Source: an uncultured Chromatiales bacterium (GTDB lineage: Bacteria > Pseudomonadota > Gammaproteobacteria > Steroidobacterales > GCA-2729495). From it: DNA of 9,494 bases. Positions 1-6,759 of this stretch are shown in pieces. The stretch lies in NCBI GenBank assembly GCA_913058165.1, contig CAJXQV010000035.1, forward strand, positions 1 to 9,494, read 5' to 3'. The notes below the pieces were generated by a model. It was not told the origin of the DNA, made no database searches, and worked only from the letters and a program-made list of their open reading frames with translations. The position numbers and the translations under genes were made by a program. Numbering within the stretch: the first letter of the stretch is position 1; every line of letters begins with the position of its first letter.

Positions 1-50
1 GATCTACACAGAGTAGATCGTCGGCAGCGTCAGATGTGTATAAGAGACAG
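1..50 (+). other. Untrimmed Nextera i5-side adapter (artefact)
   Basis: This is not genomic. Bases 1-9 are the end of the P5 primer, 10-17 (agagtaga) match the Nextera i5 index 504, 18-31 are the Read 1 linker (tcgtcggcagcgtc), and 32-50 are the 19-base Tn5 mosaic end finishing in agagacag. An ATG inside the mosaic end (34) makes a false start that would prefix the first protein with MCIRDR. Biological sequence begins at 51. Confidence 0.98.
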
Positions 51-51
51 G

Positions 52-885
52 CACGTAGAGGCGGCTATCGACTTTCCTGATGAGGATATTGATTTCCTCA
101 GTGATTCGGGGCTTCTCGAAAGGGTGTCCGTGGTTGAGAACGCCTTTTTTGAACTCACCCGCTCGGCCCGCGAGGGATGTTTACTGCGCGATGGCGCGAC
201 CTTGGTTCTTGCCGGCAAGCCGAACGCGGGCAAATCAAGTTTATTAAATGCGTTGACCGGCTATTCGGCCGCAATAGTGACCGATGTTCCCGGAACTACC
301 CGTGACGTGATTAAGGAGCATATCGATCTCGATGGATTGCCACTGTCGATTGTCGACACCGCGGGCTTGCGGAGTAGTACGGATGTTGTCGAGCAGGAAG
401 GGGTTCGGCGAACGCATGAGCAGTTGCGTCAGGCAGACTTAGCAATATTGGTTATTGATGTAAATAAGCCCACAGAAGCGGATGAATTGATAGCCGATGT
501 GCCCTCAGACCTGCAAATAATAAAAGTGTTAAATAAGTGTGACTTGAGCAACCGGCAGCCGGGTTTATCCGAAGACGGTTCTGCAATTTATGTATCGGCA
601 CTCACCGGTGCAGGTTTAAGCGACCTGCGATCACTACTGAAGCAGCGATTGGGGTATTGGCCGTCCGAAAGCGGCAGCATTACAGCGCGTCGCCGGCACC
701 TCACAACACTGGCCGTTGCGCTTGCTGCGTTTGAAGATGGGCGCGCACGGTTGGCTGAGGGGTCTGGCGAACTAATGGCAGATGATCTATTGCGCAGCCA
801 AAATGCATTGGCTGAAATTACCGGAGAGTTCAGTAGCGATGATCTTCTTGGCGAAATATTTTCGAATTTTTGTATTGGTAAATAG
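52..885 (+). CDS. mnmE: tRNA modification GTPase MnmE, C-terminal part (5' end missing)
   Basis: MnmE (TrmE) is a cytoplasmic, K+-dependent GTPase. With MnmG it installs the (carboxymethyl)aminomethyl group at C5 of wobble U34 in a set of tRNAs. About 278 codons are present of a family length near 450-460, so the N-terminal tetrahydrofolate-binding domain and the start of the helical domain are absent. The fragment opens in the helical domain (AAIDFPDEDIDF). The inserted G domain follows: P-loop GKPNAGKS at 214-237, the TTRD switch, DTAG at 355-366 and NKCD at 532-543. Then comes the second helical half (ITGEFSSDDLLGEIFSNF) and the invariant C-terminal FCIGK at 868-882, whose Cys is conserved in active MnmE. 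All GTPase motifs are intact, so the truncation is a fragment-edge effect, not a pseudogene. The ATG at 34 is adapter-derived and must not be taken as the start. The partner gene mnmG lies about 4 kb downstream. Confidence 0.97.
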   Translation, partial: HVEAAIDFPDEDIDFLSDSGLLERVSVVENAFFELTRSAREGCLLRDGATLVLAGKPNAGKSSLLNALTGYSAAIVTDVPGTTRDVIKEHIDLDGLPLSIVDTAGLRSSTDVVEQEGVRRTHEQLRQADLAILVIDVNKPTEADELIADVPSDLQIIKVLNKCDLSNRQPGLSEDGSAIYVSALTGAGLSDLRSLLKQRLGYWPSESGSITARRRHLTTLAVALAAFEDGRARLAEGSGELMADDLLRSQNALAEITGEFSSDDLLGEIFSNFCIGK

Positions 886-893
886 CTCCGCAG

Positions 894-923
894 CCAAGAC
901 CAGGTTCTTGGGCCGCTGAGCGG
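894..923 (+). promoter_or_regulatory. Tandem hairpins between mnmE and the lipoprotein gene
   Basis: CCAAGA (894-899) pairs with TCTTGG (906-911) around a 6-base loop. CCGC (913-916) pairs with GCGG (920-923) around tga. No T-run follows, so this is a poor intrinsic terminator. The second stem takes up the first bases of the GGGAG ribosome-binding site at 922-926, so it could instead affect translation of the next gene. The function is not known. Confidence 0.35.
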
Positions 924-930
924 GAGAAGT

Positions 931-3108
931 TTGTTGAGAATTAAATCAAAATTTGTATTGATTACGGCATGCATGCTGGTGCTACTTGGCTGCGACAGCA
1001 CAACCGATAGTGGTATCAATGCCACCTATGTGCAGCCATCGGTAAATTCAGCGCAGGGCATCTACCAAACAGACACACTTTTGCCCGGCTATCTCTCGCC
1101 AATTCGTAATGAGCCCCTCGGCAATACACTAATTTCGTCCGATGGGGGCAGCGTTGTCACGATTGACCTAGGCTCTGCAGACCTTCGTCTGTTTGGTAGG
1201 GTTTTCGCTAAGCCGGCCACAGCAGCAAGCAATAGCGAGGTGTCCGGCAGCTTTGATGTTTATCTCTCGGAGGCCGTGCCAGGTGAAACAATACCAGCAG
1301 GTCCCCATGCCACAGCAACGGTGACCGGCGGTGAATTGCAACTGAACTACAGCCTAAGCGACCCTGAGCTGCTCGAAAGTAAAGCGCTGATTATTGAGCT
1401 CGACTTCGAAGAGATTGCAGGCCAATTGTCCGGTGAGGGCGCCGCGTTCTTCGATGATTTTGATGGCGCTTATGGCCTACGAACAGATCTGCCCCAAATC
1501 GAGCTGTACGCAGTATCACCCGAGCCGGAGTTTGTCATTGGTGGCTGGCGTGCTGAGGGTGATGTAACGGCAGAAGTTGAGCTCACAGATCTGCTTATCG
1601 ATGCAAATGGCTTTTTTACGGCGAAACTAGAGGGCCCGGTGCAAAACTATTGTGCCAGTGATGCCGACCCGACAATACCCGAGCCCTTTACCGTTACCGG
1701 GGAGGCCCTCTTTGTCGATTTGTTGGTTGGTGTTGCCCCAACGCAGAATGCTTACTTTTTAGCAGGCGATGGGGAATGCCCCACCAACACGGATGTCACC
1801 ATGTCCTTTGAGGCGCTTGGCTGGCTTTCGGGCGCTAATGACCCATTGGTTTTGGGCACGATGGATCAGTTAAGCTTCAGCACCGTATATCGAATGTTAA
1901 CGCCACAGGGCACAGAAAGCTTTGCTACCGATTGGCAGCTACTTTTCCAAAATACTCAGGCGATCGGTCCTTTGGACCTCTGGGTCGAATATCCGGCAGC
2001 CACCGAAATCGATCCCCAGACCTCGCGGACCGTTGTATCAAATACGGCGCTTGAGCAGTTTGTCACCAACATCTCGACCTTTATTGGCGGGGCCGCAACG
2101 CAGGACGTGGTTGTGCGCATGAATTATCCGAGACCCGGGGCGTGGAACAGCCTCGACAACGCGGGCACGGCAGTGGATGCCGGTCAGATGTTCCAGGCCC
2201 TGATTAACACCTACCCTTTTTACGAGGTCGAGAGCCCGCCCAAGGCGCACACCCTCGCACACGCTATTGCCGCGGCTCCGAATGTGAACTGGTGGATTCT
2301 CCTGTCATCCAATGACGCCGCATCGTGGCAAGGGGCGGACATCAATACGCCCAGCTACCAAGCGCTGTCTGCGAACCAGCATGCGGTCGATGGTTTCGCC
2401 TTGAACGTTGCGGTTGTGTCCCACTACGAATCTCTCCTTAAGCAGAGCATGCCCGGCTTCTCGTTTGCCGGAGTGGTCTTCGAAGCGGAAGACTCGGGCC
2501 TCAGCAAGACCGCGGCGGGACCTGGCCTAGACTCGCTTTCCAACACAATCGCGAAACAGCTCTACTCGGTCTTCACGACCCCAACGACCAATCCCATTCA
2601 GGCGATCCCGGCCACCCCCGCATCGGGCCAATGGGCCGCTACAGGCACTTACACTCAGGCAAACCCGCTCAATGACTTTACTCTTAACGGTAACCCGGTC
2701 ATCGGCCACTGGTTTCCACAGTGGTACGACGCCTCCGATCCTGCCGACCTACAAGCCTATACGTCGGGGTCCATTAGCGACGCGGTCAACAGGCTAGACA
2801 CCTACAAACCGAACTTCTCAGCACGTGTCGCCGCCGACAAGTCGTTGTATACGGCGATGATCAGTGCGGAGAATGGTTGGCTGCGTAAATACATCGCCGG
2901 TTCTACCGGCACCCCAGCGACCATCGAGGTGAAGACTACCCCGGCAAAATTTTTCGGTGAGGGCTATGCATGGAGTGACGTGCAGCAAGCGGCAACGGCT
3001 ATCCAGACGAAGCACGGCGTGCGGGTTATGGTCTACAACCTGGCGGAGCTCCCGCTGAACCAGACCAAGAAGGAGGCCGAAGACATCCAAGCTCTGACGC
3101 TCCCTTAG
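931..3108 (+). CDS. Large secreted lipoprotein of unknown function
   Basis: A 725-residue protein I do not recognise. The N-terminus is a lipoprotein signal peptide: basic stretch R3, K5, K7, hydrophobic residues 8-19, and lipobox LLGC with predicted lipidated Cys21 followed by Asp22. I chose the TTG at 931 (TTG at 934 is equally possible) because GGGAG lies at 922-926. The first ATG, at 973, would remove the basic part of the signal. Residues ~22-350 look beta-rich and acidic, with C241 and C283 a possible disulfide pair. Residues ~375-725 alternate hydrophobic strands (VVVRMNY, WWILLSS, FAGVVFEAED with E518 and E520, VRVMVYNL) with helix-like stretches, reminiscent of a TIM-barrel or glycosidase-like fold; that is only a guess. 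By hand count the 3' half is richer in GC (about 59%) than the 5' half (about 50%). It starts 45 bases after mnmE and is followed 36 bases later by a membrane protein gene. Confidence 0.85.
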   Translation: MLRIKSKFVLITACMLVLLGCDSTTDSGINATYVQPSVNSAQGIYQTDTLLPGYLSPIRNEPLGNTLISSDGGSVVTIDLGSADLRLFGRVFAKPATAASNSEVSGSFDVYLSEAVPGETIPAGPHATATVTGGELQLNYSLSDPELLESKALIIELDFEEIAGQLSGEGAAFFDDFDGAYGLRTDLPQIELYAVSPEPEFVIGGWRAEGDVTAEVELTDLLIDANGFFTAKLEGPVQNYCASDADPTIPEPFTVTGEALFVDLLVGVAPTQNAYFLAGDGECPTNTDVTMSFEALGWLSGANDPLVLGTMDQLSFSTVYRMLTPQGTESFATDWQLLFQNTQAIGPLDLWVEYPAATEIDPQTSRTVVSNTALEQFVTNISTFIGGAATQDVVVRMNYPRPGAWNSLDNAGTAVDAGQMFQALINTYPFYEVESPPKAHTLAHAIAAAPNVNWWILLSSNDAASWQGADINTPSYQALSANQHAVDGFALNVAVVSHYESLLKQSMPGFSFAGVVFEAEDSGLSKTAAGPGLDSLSNTIAKQLYSVFTTPTTNPIQAIPATPASGQWAATGTYTQANPLNDFTLNGNPVIGHWFPQWYDASDPADLQAYTSGSISDAVNRLDTYKPNFSARVAADKSLYTAMISAENGWLRKYIAGSTGTPATIEVKTTPAKFFGEGYAWSDVQQAATAIQTKHGVRVMVYNLAELPLNQTKKEAEDIQALTLP

Positions 3109-3144
3109 CGCCGTCGCATGATGGCCCCTATTGGCGAGTAGAGT

Positions 3145-3603
3145 ATGAATATGAGCTCGATGTTTTTCTTCAAGCGCACACTGGTTGTGTTTTGGGCGCT
3201 GTGGTGGATATTGGCGTTTCTTACCGACTTCCTGGGCGGGCTCTATTTATTGAATGTCTTCACAGAGTCTTGGGTGCCGCATTCAAACTACCCGGGGCTG
3301 GTGACTTCGCTGGCGCAGTATGATGCACCCAATTGGTTGCCGAGCGTCTTTTTTGTCGGAATTATCGCCTGGTCTTTGTTGTCGGCTGTGGCATTTATTT
3401 ATGCAGCACTTACACCGCGTCAGCCATCACAGCGTTGGCTTGCAAGAGTCAATGCTGCGTTCATCATTTCATTGGGCTTGTGGTTTGCATTTTTTATTTC
3501 AGACCAGGTCGTTATGATGTTTGACCTCGAACAAAATCATATGGTGCAAGGCGGCTTTCAGTTGCTCACCTTCATGGCGATTCACCTTCTGCCAGACGAT
3601 TAA
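3145..3603 (+). CDS. Small integral membrane protein, about four transmembrane segments
   Basis: A 152-residue, strongly hydrophobic protein that I cannot assign to a named family. Likely membrane segments lie near residues 12-36 (rich in Trp: W17, W20, W21), 66-89, 102-119 and 133-149. A loop at ~39-65 carries several polar residues and prolines. A basic loop at R92-R101 should face the cytoplasm, which would place both termini in the cytoplasm. Notable polar residues at membrane edges are D28, D120, D127, E129, H132 and Q135; the stretch FDLEQNHM (126-133) between the last two segments is the most motif-like part. The ATG at 3145 is preceded by purine-rich gagtagag (3136-3143). A second in-frame ATG at 3151 is also possible. 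It lies 36 bases after the lipoprotein gene with no visible terminator between, so co-transcription is likely. No enzymatic signature is visible. Confidence 0.8.
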   Translation: MNMSSMFFFKRTLVVFWALWWILAFLTDFLGGLYLLNVFTESWVPHSNYPGLVTSLAQYDAPNWLPSVFFVGIIAWSLLSAVAFIYAALTPRQPSQRWLARVNAAFIISLGLWFAFFISDQVVMMFDLEQNHMVQGGFQLLTFMAIHLLPDD

Positions 3604-3780
3604 TTTTATGAGAGAGTCGTTCCCTCGTTTGAGACTCCCATGGTAGCGGTTGCCTTAGCGAATTCGGGGGATCGAAGTGATACGCCACCTGCTTCTCTGA
3701 GGAGCCATGCACCGGGCTTTACCCATTCACACGTAAGGACTTTGCGTCCAGCTCAATGCTATTTAAGTCAAATAGTCCTG

Positions 3781-3810
3781 CGAAGCGAATGGAATAAAGG
3801 CTATTCTTCG
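3781..3810 (+). promoter_or_regulatory. Bulged hairpin in the glycosyltransferase leader
   Basis: GAATA (3792-3796) pairs with TATTC (3802-3806) around loop aaggc. CGAA (3781-3784) then pairs with TTCG (3807-3810), leaving a 7-base one-sided bulge. It lies about 30 bases before the start codon. It may be a leader RNA structure or chance; there is no T-run. Confidence 0.3.
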
Positions 3811-3816
3811 GTGTCT

Positions 3817-3829
3817 GTCTTCCGGAGAC
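3817..3829 (+). promoter_or_regulatory. Ribosome-binding site in a small stem before the glycosyltransferase
   Basis: The only good Shine-Dalgarno candidate, GGAG at 3824-3827, sits in a weak stem: GTCT (3817-3820) pairs with AGAC (3826-3829), with a possible U-G closing pair. Spacing from GGAG is 5 bases to a TTG at 3833 and 11 bases to the ATG at 3839. Neither is ideal, so the start remains uncertain. Confidence 0.35.
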
Positions 3830-3838
3830 CTGTTGCAT

Positions 3839-4735
3839 ATGTTGAGCCGACTAAAACGAGCCCTTCGCCGGCGTTTGCCGCGCAAGCCTAAACCAATGAA
3901 AATTGTCATGACCCTGCTGGTGCGTGATGAGCAAGACATTGTGCGGGCAAACATCGAGTTTCATCGTGCTATGGGCGTGGACTTCTTTATTGCGACCGAT
4001 AATAAGTCGGTTGATGCAACCGCCGAAATACTTAAAGAGTATGAGCGTGCCGGACTGCTGCATTACATCTATGAAGGCACGGACGACTACAATCAGACGG
4101 AATGGGTTACTCGGATGGCGCGGATGGCCGCGACGAAGTTTGACGCGACTTGGGTCATTAATAACGATGCGGATGAGTTCTGGTGGCCGATGAATTATCC
4201 GGATTTACGGGCAGAACTTGCCGCGCTGCCGCAGGAGGTCGTCATTGTTGAAGCGGGTCGTTACAATTTTGTGCCGGTTGATGGCTCCGCAGATTCCTTT
4301 TCTACCGCCATGATCTATCGCGAAAAAGCATCTCTGAACGCAGTAGGTAAACCGCTGCCGCCGAAAGTAGCGCATCGCGCTAACCCTGGTGTGAAGGTGG
4401 CGCAGGGTAATCACGGTGTTTGGGGTTTTAACCCAGCAACTAAAGCGGCCGGAAAAATAGAGATTCAGCACTTTCCGCTTCGCAGCTACGCCCAATTTGA
4501 GAACAAAATCATTAAGGGTGGGCAGGCCTATGAGCGCAATAAAACCCTGGGCGACACGGCAGGCTCTACGTGGAAACGCCTGTATGAGGAATACAAGCAG
4601 GGCAACCTTATGAGCTATTACAAGCAAGAGGAATACTCTTCCGAGCGGATTCAAAAAGGCCTTGAGTCCGGCGAGTTGCTCACAGAGGCGCGCTTGCCTG
4701 AACTGCTTAACACTTTGAATATAAAGCCTAAATAG
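3839..4735 (+). CDS. Glycosyltransferase, family 2-like (Glyco_tranf_2_4 type)
   Basis: A 298-residue protein with the layout of a GT-A fold glycosyltransferase of the PF13704 type, expected to transfer a sugar from a nucleotide-sugar to an envelope glycan. The acceptor cannot be read from sequence. The first strand and loop are IVMTLLVRDEQDIV (22-35). D54, N55 and D59 in the next strand/turn fit nucleotide binding. INNDADEFWW (107-116) holds the metal-binding DxD (D110, D112) and the following E113, typical of this group. HFPLRSY (211-217) matches the family's H-x-x-x-R-S pattern. The first 19 residues carry nine Arg/Lys, suggesting attachment to the inner face of the membrane. I prefer ATG 3839; TTG 3833 is possible, while ATG 3896 would drop the basic tail. 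It is followed by an intrinsic terminator at 4747. It may act with the lipoprotein and membrane protein upstream, but the 235-base gap leaves room for independent expression. Confidence 0.88.
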   Translation: MLSRLKRALRRRLPRKPKPMKIVMTLLVRDEQDIVRANIEFHRAMGVDFFIATDNKSVDATAEILKEYERAGLLHYIYEGTDDYNQTEWVTRMARMAATKFDATWVINNDADEFWWPMNYPDLRAELAALPQEVVIVEAGRYNFVPVDGSADSFSTAMIYREKASLNAVGKPLPPKVAHRANPGVKVAQGNHGVWGFNPATKAAGKIEIQHFPLRSYAQFENKIIKGGQAYERNKTLGDTAGSTWKRLYEEYKQGNLMSYYKQEEYSSERIQKGLESGELLTEARLPELLNTLNIKPK

Positions 4736-4746
4736 CAGTCATTTCT

Positions 4747-4765
4747 GCCCTTTCCAGGGCTTTTT
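4747..4765 (+). terminator. Rho-independent terminator after the glycosyltransferase
   Basis: GCCCT (4747-4751), loop TTCC, AGGGC (4756-4760), then TTTTT (4761-4765), starting 12 bases after the stop codon. The stem is short but GC-rich. Its position makes it the natural end of the upstream transcript, before mnmG. Confidence 0.7.
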
Positions 4766-4768
4766 AGG

Positions 4769-4774
4769 TAGAAT
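4769..4774 (+). promoter_or_regulatory. Possible -10 element of an mnmG promoter
   Basis: TAGAAT lies just after the terminator and is followed by a GC-rich discriminator (gcttcgcccg), a pattern known from growth-rate or stringently controlled promoters of translation genes. No recognisable -35 box is found 15-19 bases upstream, where the sequence is the terminator stem. The call therefore rests on the -10 match and on position. Confidence 0.3.
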
Positions 4775-4779
4775 GCTTC

Positions 4780-4797
4780 GCCCGGGCCTATCCGGGC
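4780..4797 (+). promoter_or_regulatory. GC-rich hairpin in the mnmG leader
   Basis: GCCCGG (4780-4785) pairs perfectly with CCGGGC (4792-4797), with a possible seventh G-U pair and a 4-base loop. No T-run follows, so it is not an intrinsic terminator. If transcription starts near 4781 it would sit at the extreme 5' end of the mRNA, where hairpins often protect transcripts. That is inference. Confidence 0.45.
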
Positions 4798-4854
4798 ACT
4801 TAATTCGATCTCTTCGCTTTGCGCGGAGCAGATTACTTCGGGACTTTCTAACGC

Positions 4855-6759
4855 ATGACCGTGGCAGAGCAATTTGATGTGATCGTCGTTGGCGGCGGCC
4901 ATGCCGGTACCGAGGCTGCCGCCGCTGCCGCACGCATGGGTGTGCGCACCTTGTTGTTAACGCAGAACATCGAGACTATCGGTCAGATGAGCTGCAACCC
5001 AGCGATCGGCGGTATTGGCAAGGGCCATCTCACTAAAGAAATTGATGCCCTGGGTGGCGTGATGGCCCAGGCGATAGATCGTGCCGGAATCCACTTCAGA
5101 ACGCTCAATTCCAGTAAGGGGCCGGCCGTGCGCGCAACCCGCGCTCAAGCAGATCGTGCTTTGTATCGTCAGGCCGTGCGCAGCGCTCTCGAGTCTCAGG
5201 ATAATCTCACCGTATTTCAGCAAGGCGTTGATGACCTGGTGATTGATGGAACCCGGGTTACTGGCGTAATCACTCAGCTTGGGTTGCAATTTAATGCGCC
5301 CGCAGTGGTACTAACCGTGGGTACTTTTCTTGCTGGAAGAATTCACGTCGGCCAGGCTCAATCCAGCGGCGGTCGTGCTGGAGACCCTGCCAGCATTGGC
5401 CTTGCCGAAAAGCTTCGCGCATTGGGTTTACGTGTTGGCCGGCTAAAAACCGGCACGCCTCCGCGCATCGATGGCCGTACCGTTGACTATTCCATATTGC
5501 AGGAACAGCCCGGCGACACGCCTATTCCCGTGTTCTCTTTCATGGGCAAGCGCAGCGACCATCCGCGACAGGTTTCCTGTTTTATTACGAATACTACTGA
5601 ACAGACTCACGAGATTATTCGCAGTGGCCTGGATCGGTCTCCAATGTACACCGGAGCAATTGACGGAATAGGCCCGCGTTATTGCCCTTCAATAGAAGAC
5701 AAGGTAGTGCGCTTTGCCGAGCGAACATCACATCAGATTTTTTTAGAGCCCGAAGGTTTAACAACTAACGAGCTTTACCCCAATGGGGTTTCCACAAGTT
5801 TACCTTTTGATATACAGAAGGCATTTATTGCCAGTATTCCGGGCTTAGAGAACGCACGTATTACGCGCCCCGGGTACGCCATTGAGTACGACTACTTTGA
5901 TCCGCGAGACCTGAAACCGACGCTTGAAACCAAGGCTATTTCCGGTTTGTTTTTTGCGGGCCAAATTAATGGCACTACCGGCTATGAAGAAGCGGGAGCC
6001 CAGGGAATTCTGGCTGGAATTAATGCCGCATTAAACGTCAAGAACGAGGATGGCTGGTCTCCTCAGCGCAATGAAGCCTATATCGGAGTACTTGTCGATG
6101 ACCTCGTGACCCGCGGCACGCTTGAGCCTTACCGTATGTTTACGAGTCGTGCCGAGTACCGATTACTGCTGCGGGAAGATAATGCCGACGCACGTTTAAC
6201 ACCCAAAGGGCGTGAGTTGGGCCTGGTGTCGGATCAGCGTATGGCGGCATTCGACCTTAAATATGAGCAAGTCGCCAAAGAACAAGAGCGGCTCAAACGT
6301 ATTGTGGTGCATCCTGAAAAGCTCACCGCTGATGATAATGCCATTCTCGAAACGACACTGTCGCGCGAGCATCATGCTATTAAATTATTGAGTCGCCCTG
6401 AATTCAGGTATGAGAAAGTTACTGCGTTGAGTGTCGTTGGGTCACGTTCGCGGGCCGATGGCGAAACTGATGAGCTTGCTGAGCAAATTGAATCGCAGGT
6501 CGACATTCAGGCGCGCTATGACGGCTATCTTCAGCGTCAGGAAGACGAGATTGCGAAGAGCAAAAAACATGAAACCATGTCATTGCCTGATGCCATTGAT
6601 TACTTATTGATTCAGGGGCTATCGAACGAGGTACGGCAAAAACTCATCGATGTTCGGCCGCAAACCATTGGGCAGGCATCGCGGATTCCGGGCATGACGC
6701 CTGCCGCTGTATCGATGCTGCTGGTTTACTTGAAGAAGCAAAAATTAAAAACTGCGTGA
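4855..6759 (+). CDS. mnmG: tRNA uridine-5-carboxymethylaminomethyl modification enzyme MnmG (GidA)
   Basis: This FAD-dependent partner of MnmE uses methylene-tetrahydrofolate with glycine or ammonia to build cmnm5/nm5 at wobble U34. At 634 residues it is full length (E. coli 629). The N-terminal FAD site is [12 protein letters not shown] (G13-G15, G18), followed by [15 protein letters not shown] with Cys47 and [15 protein letters not shown] (84-98). [12 protein letters not shown] begins at 195. YCPSIEDKV carries Cys277; C47 and C277 are the two catalytically important cysteines at the E. coli numbering. [14 protein letters not shown] (371-384) is the second FAD signature. [26 protein letters not shown] and the C-terminal helical part ending [17 protein letters not shown] (MnmE/tRNA binding) are intact. 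ATG 4855 has only a weak, distant Shine-Dalgarno (cggga, ~11 bases). The stop codon overlaps the start of the oppA-like gene, suggesting coupled translation. The usual downstream neighbour rsmG is absent. Confidence 0.98.
   Translation: MTVAEQFDVIVVGGGHAGTEAAAAAARMGVRTLLLTQNIETIGQMSCNPAIGGIGKGHLTKEIDALGGVMAQAIDRAGIHFRTLNSSKGPAVRATRAQADRALYRQAVRSALESQDNLTVFQQGVDDLVIDGTRVTGVITQLGLQFNAPAVVLTVGTFLAGRIHVGQAQSSGGRAGDPASIGLAEKLRALGLRVGRLKTGTPPRIDGRTVDYSILQEQPGDTPIPVFSFMGKRSDHPRQVSCFITNTTEQTHEIIRSGLDRSPMYTGAIDGIGPRYCPSIEDKVVRFAERTSHQIFLEPEGLTTNELYPNGVSTSLPFDIQKAFIASIPGLENARITRPGYAIEYDYFDPRDLKPTLETKAISGLFFAGQINGTTGYEEAGAQGILAGINAALNVKNEDGWSPQRNEAYIGVLVDDLVTRGTLEPYRMFTSRAEYRLLLREDNADARLTPKGRELGLVSDQRMAAFDLKYEQVAKEQERLKRIVVHPEKLTADDNAILETTLSREHHAIKLLSRPEFRYEKVTALSVVGSRSRADGETDELAEQIESQVDIQARYDGYLQRQEDEIAKSKKHETMSLPDAIDYLLIQGLSNEVRQKLIDVRPQTIGQASRIPGMTPAAVSMLLVYLKKQKLKTA

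Larger units (their letters stand above)
3604..3838 (+). other. Non-coding leader before the glycosyltransferase gene
   Basis: I see no convincing gene in these 235 bases. An open frame across 3640-3891 has biased composition, no recognisable domain and overlaps the next gene, so I leave it out. No clear sigma-70 promoter is visible. Structures seen are GAGTC...GACTC (start of the region, 5-bp stem), the palindrome CGAATTCG near 3659, CTATTT-aagtc-AAATAG near 3759-3775, and the two hairpins listed separately. It is long compared with the other gaps here (36-119 bases), so a promoter or regulatory leader for the glycosyltransferase is plausible. Confidence 0.5.

Noticed and set aside
34..51. 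ATG at 34 as the start of the GTPase gene
   Set aside because: The codons lie in the Tn5 mosaic end of the sequencing adapter, and the protein lacks the whole N-terminal domain of MnmE.
894..923. Intrinsic terminator after mnmE
   Set aside because: Stems are present but no T-run follows, so it is listed only as a structure of unknown role.
588..1025. 145-codon open frame on the minus strand
   Set aside because: It is antisense to the conserved mnmE end and the lipoprotein signal region, and shows no domain, signal or ribosome-binding site.
3655..3668. Palindrome CGAATTCG as an operator
   Set aside because: Eight bases are too short to stand out, and no repeat copy or promoter element is nearby.
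3640..3891. 83-codon open frame on the plus strand in the leader
   Set aside because: It overlaps the glycosyltransferase start in another frame, has no domain and no good ribosome-binding site.
4205..4654. 149-codon open frame on the minus strand
   Set aside because: It is antisense to the conserved glycosyltransferase core; its composition is that expected of a shadow frame.
4957..5289. 110-codon open frame on the minus strand
   Set aside because: It is antisense to the most conserved part of mnmG (FAD and Cys47 motifs).
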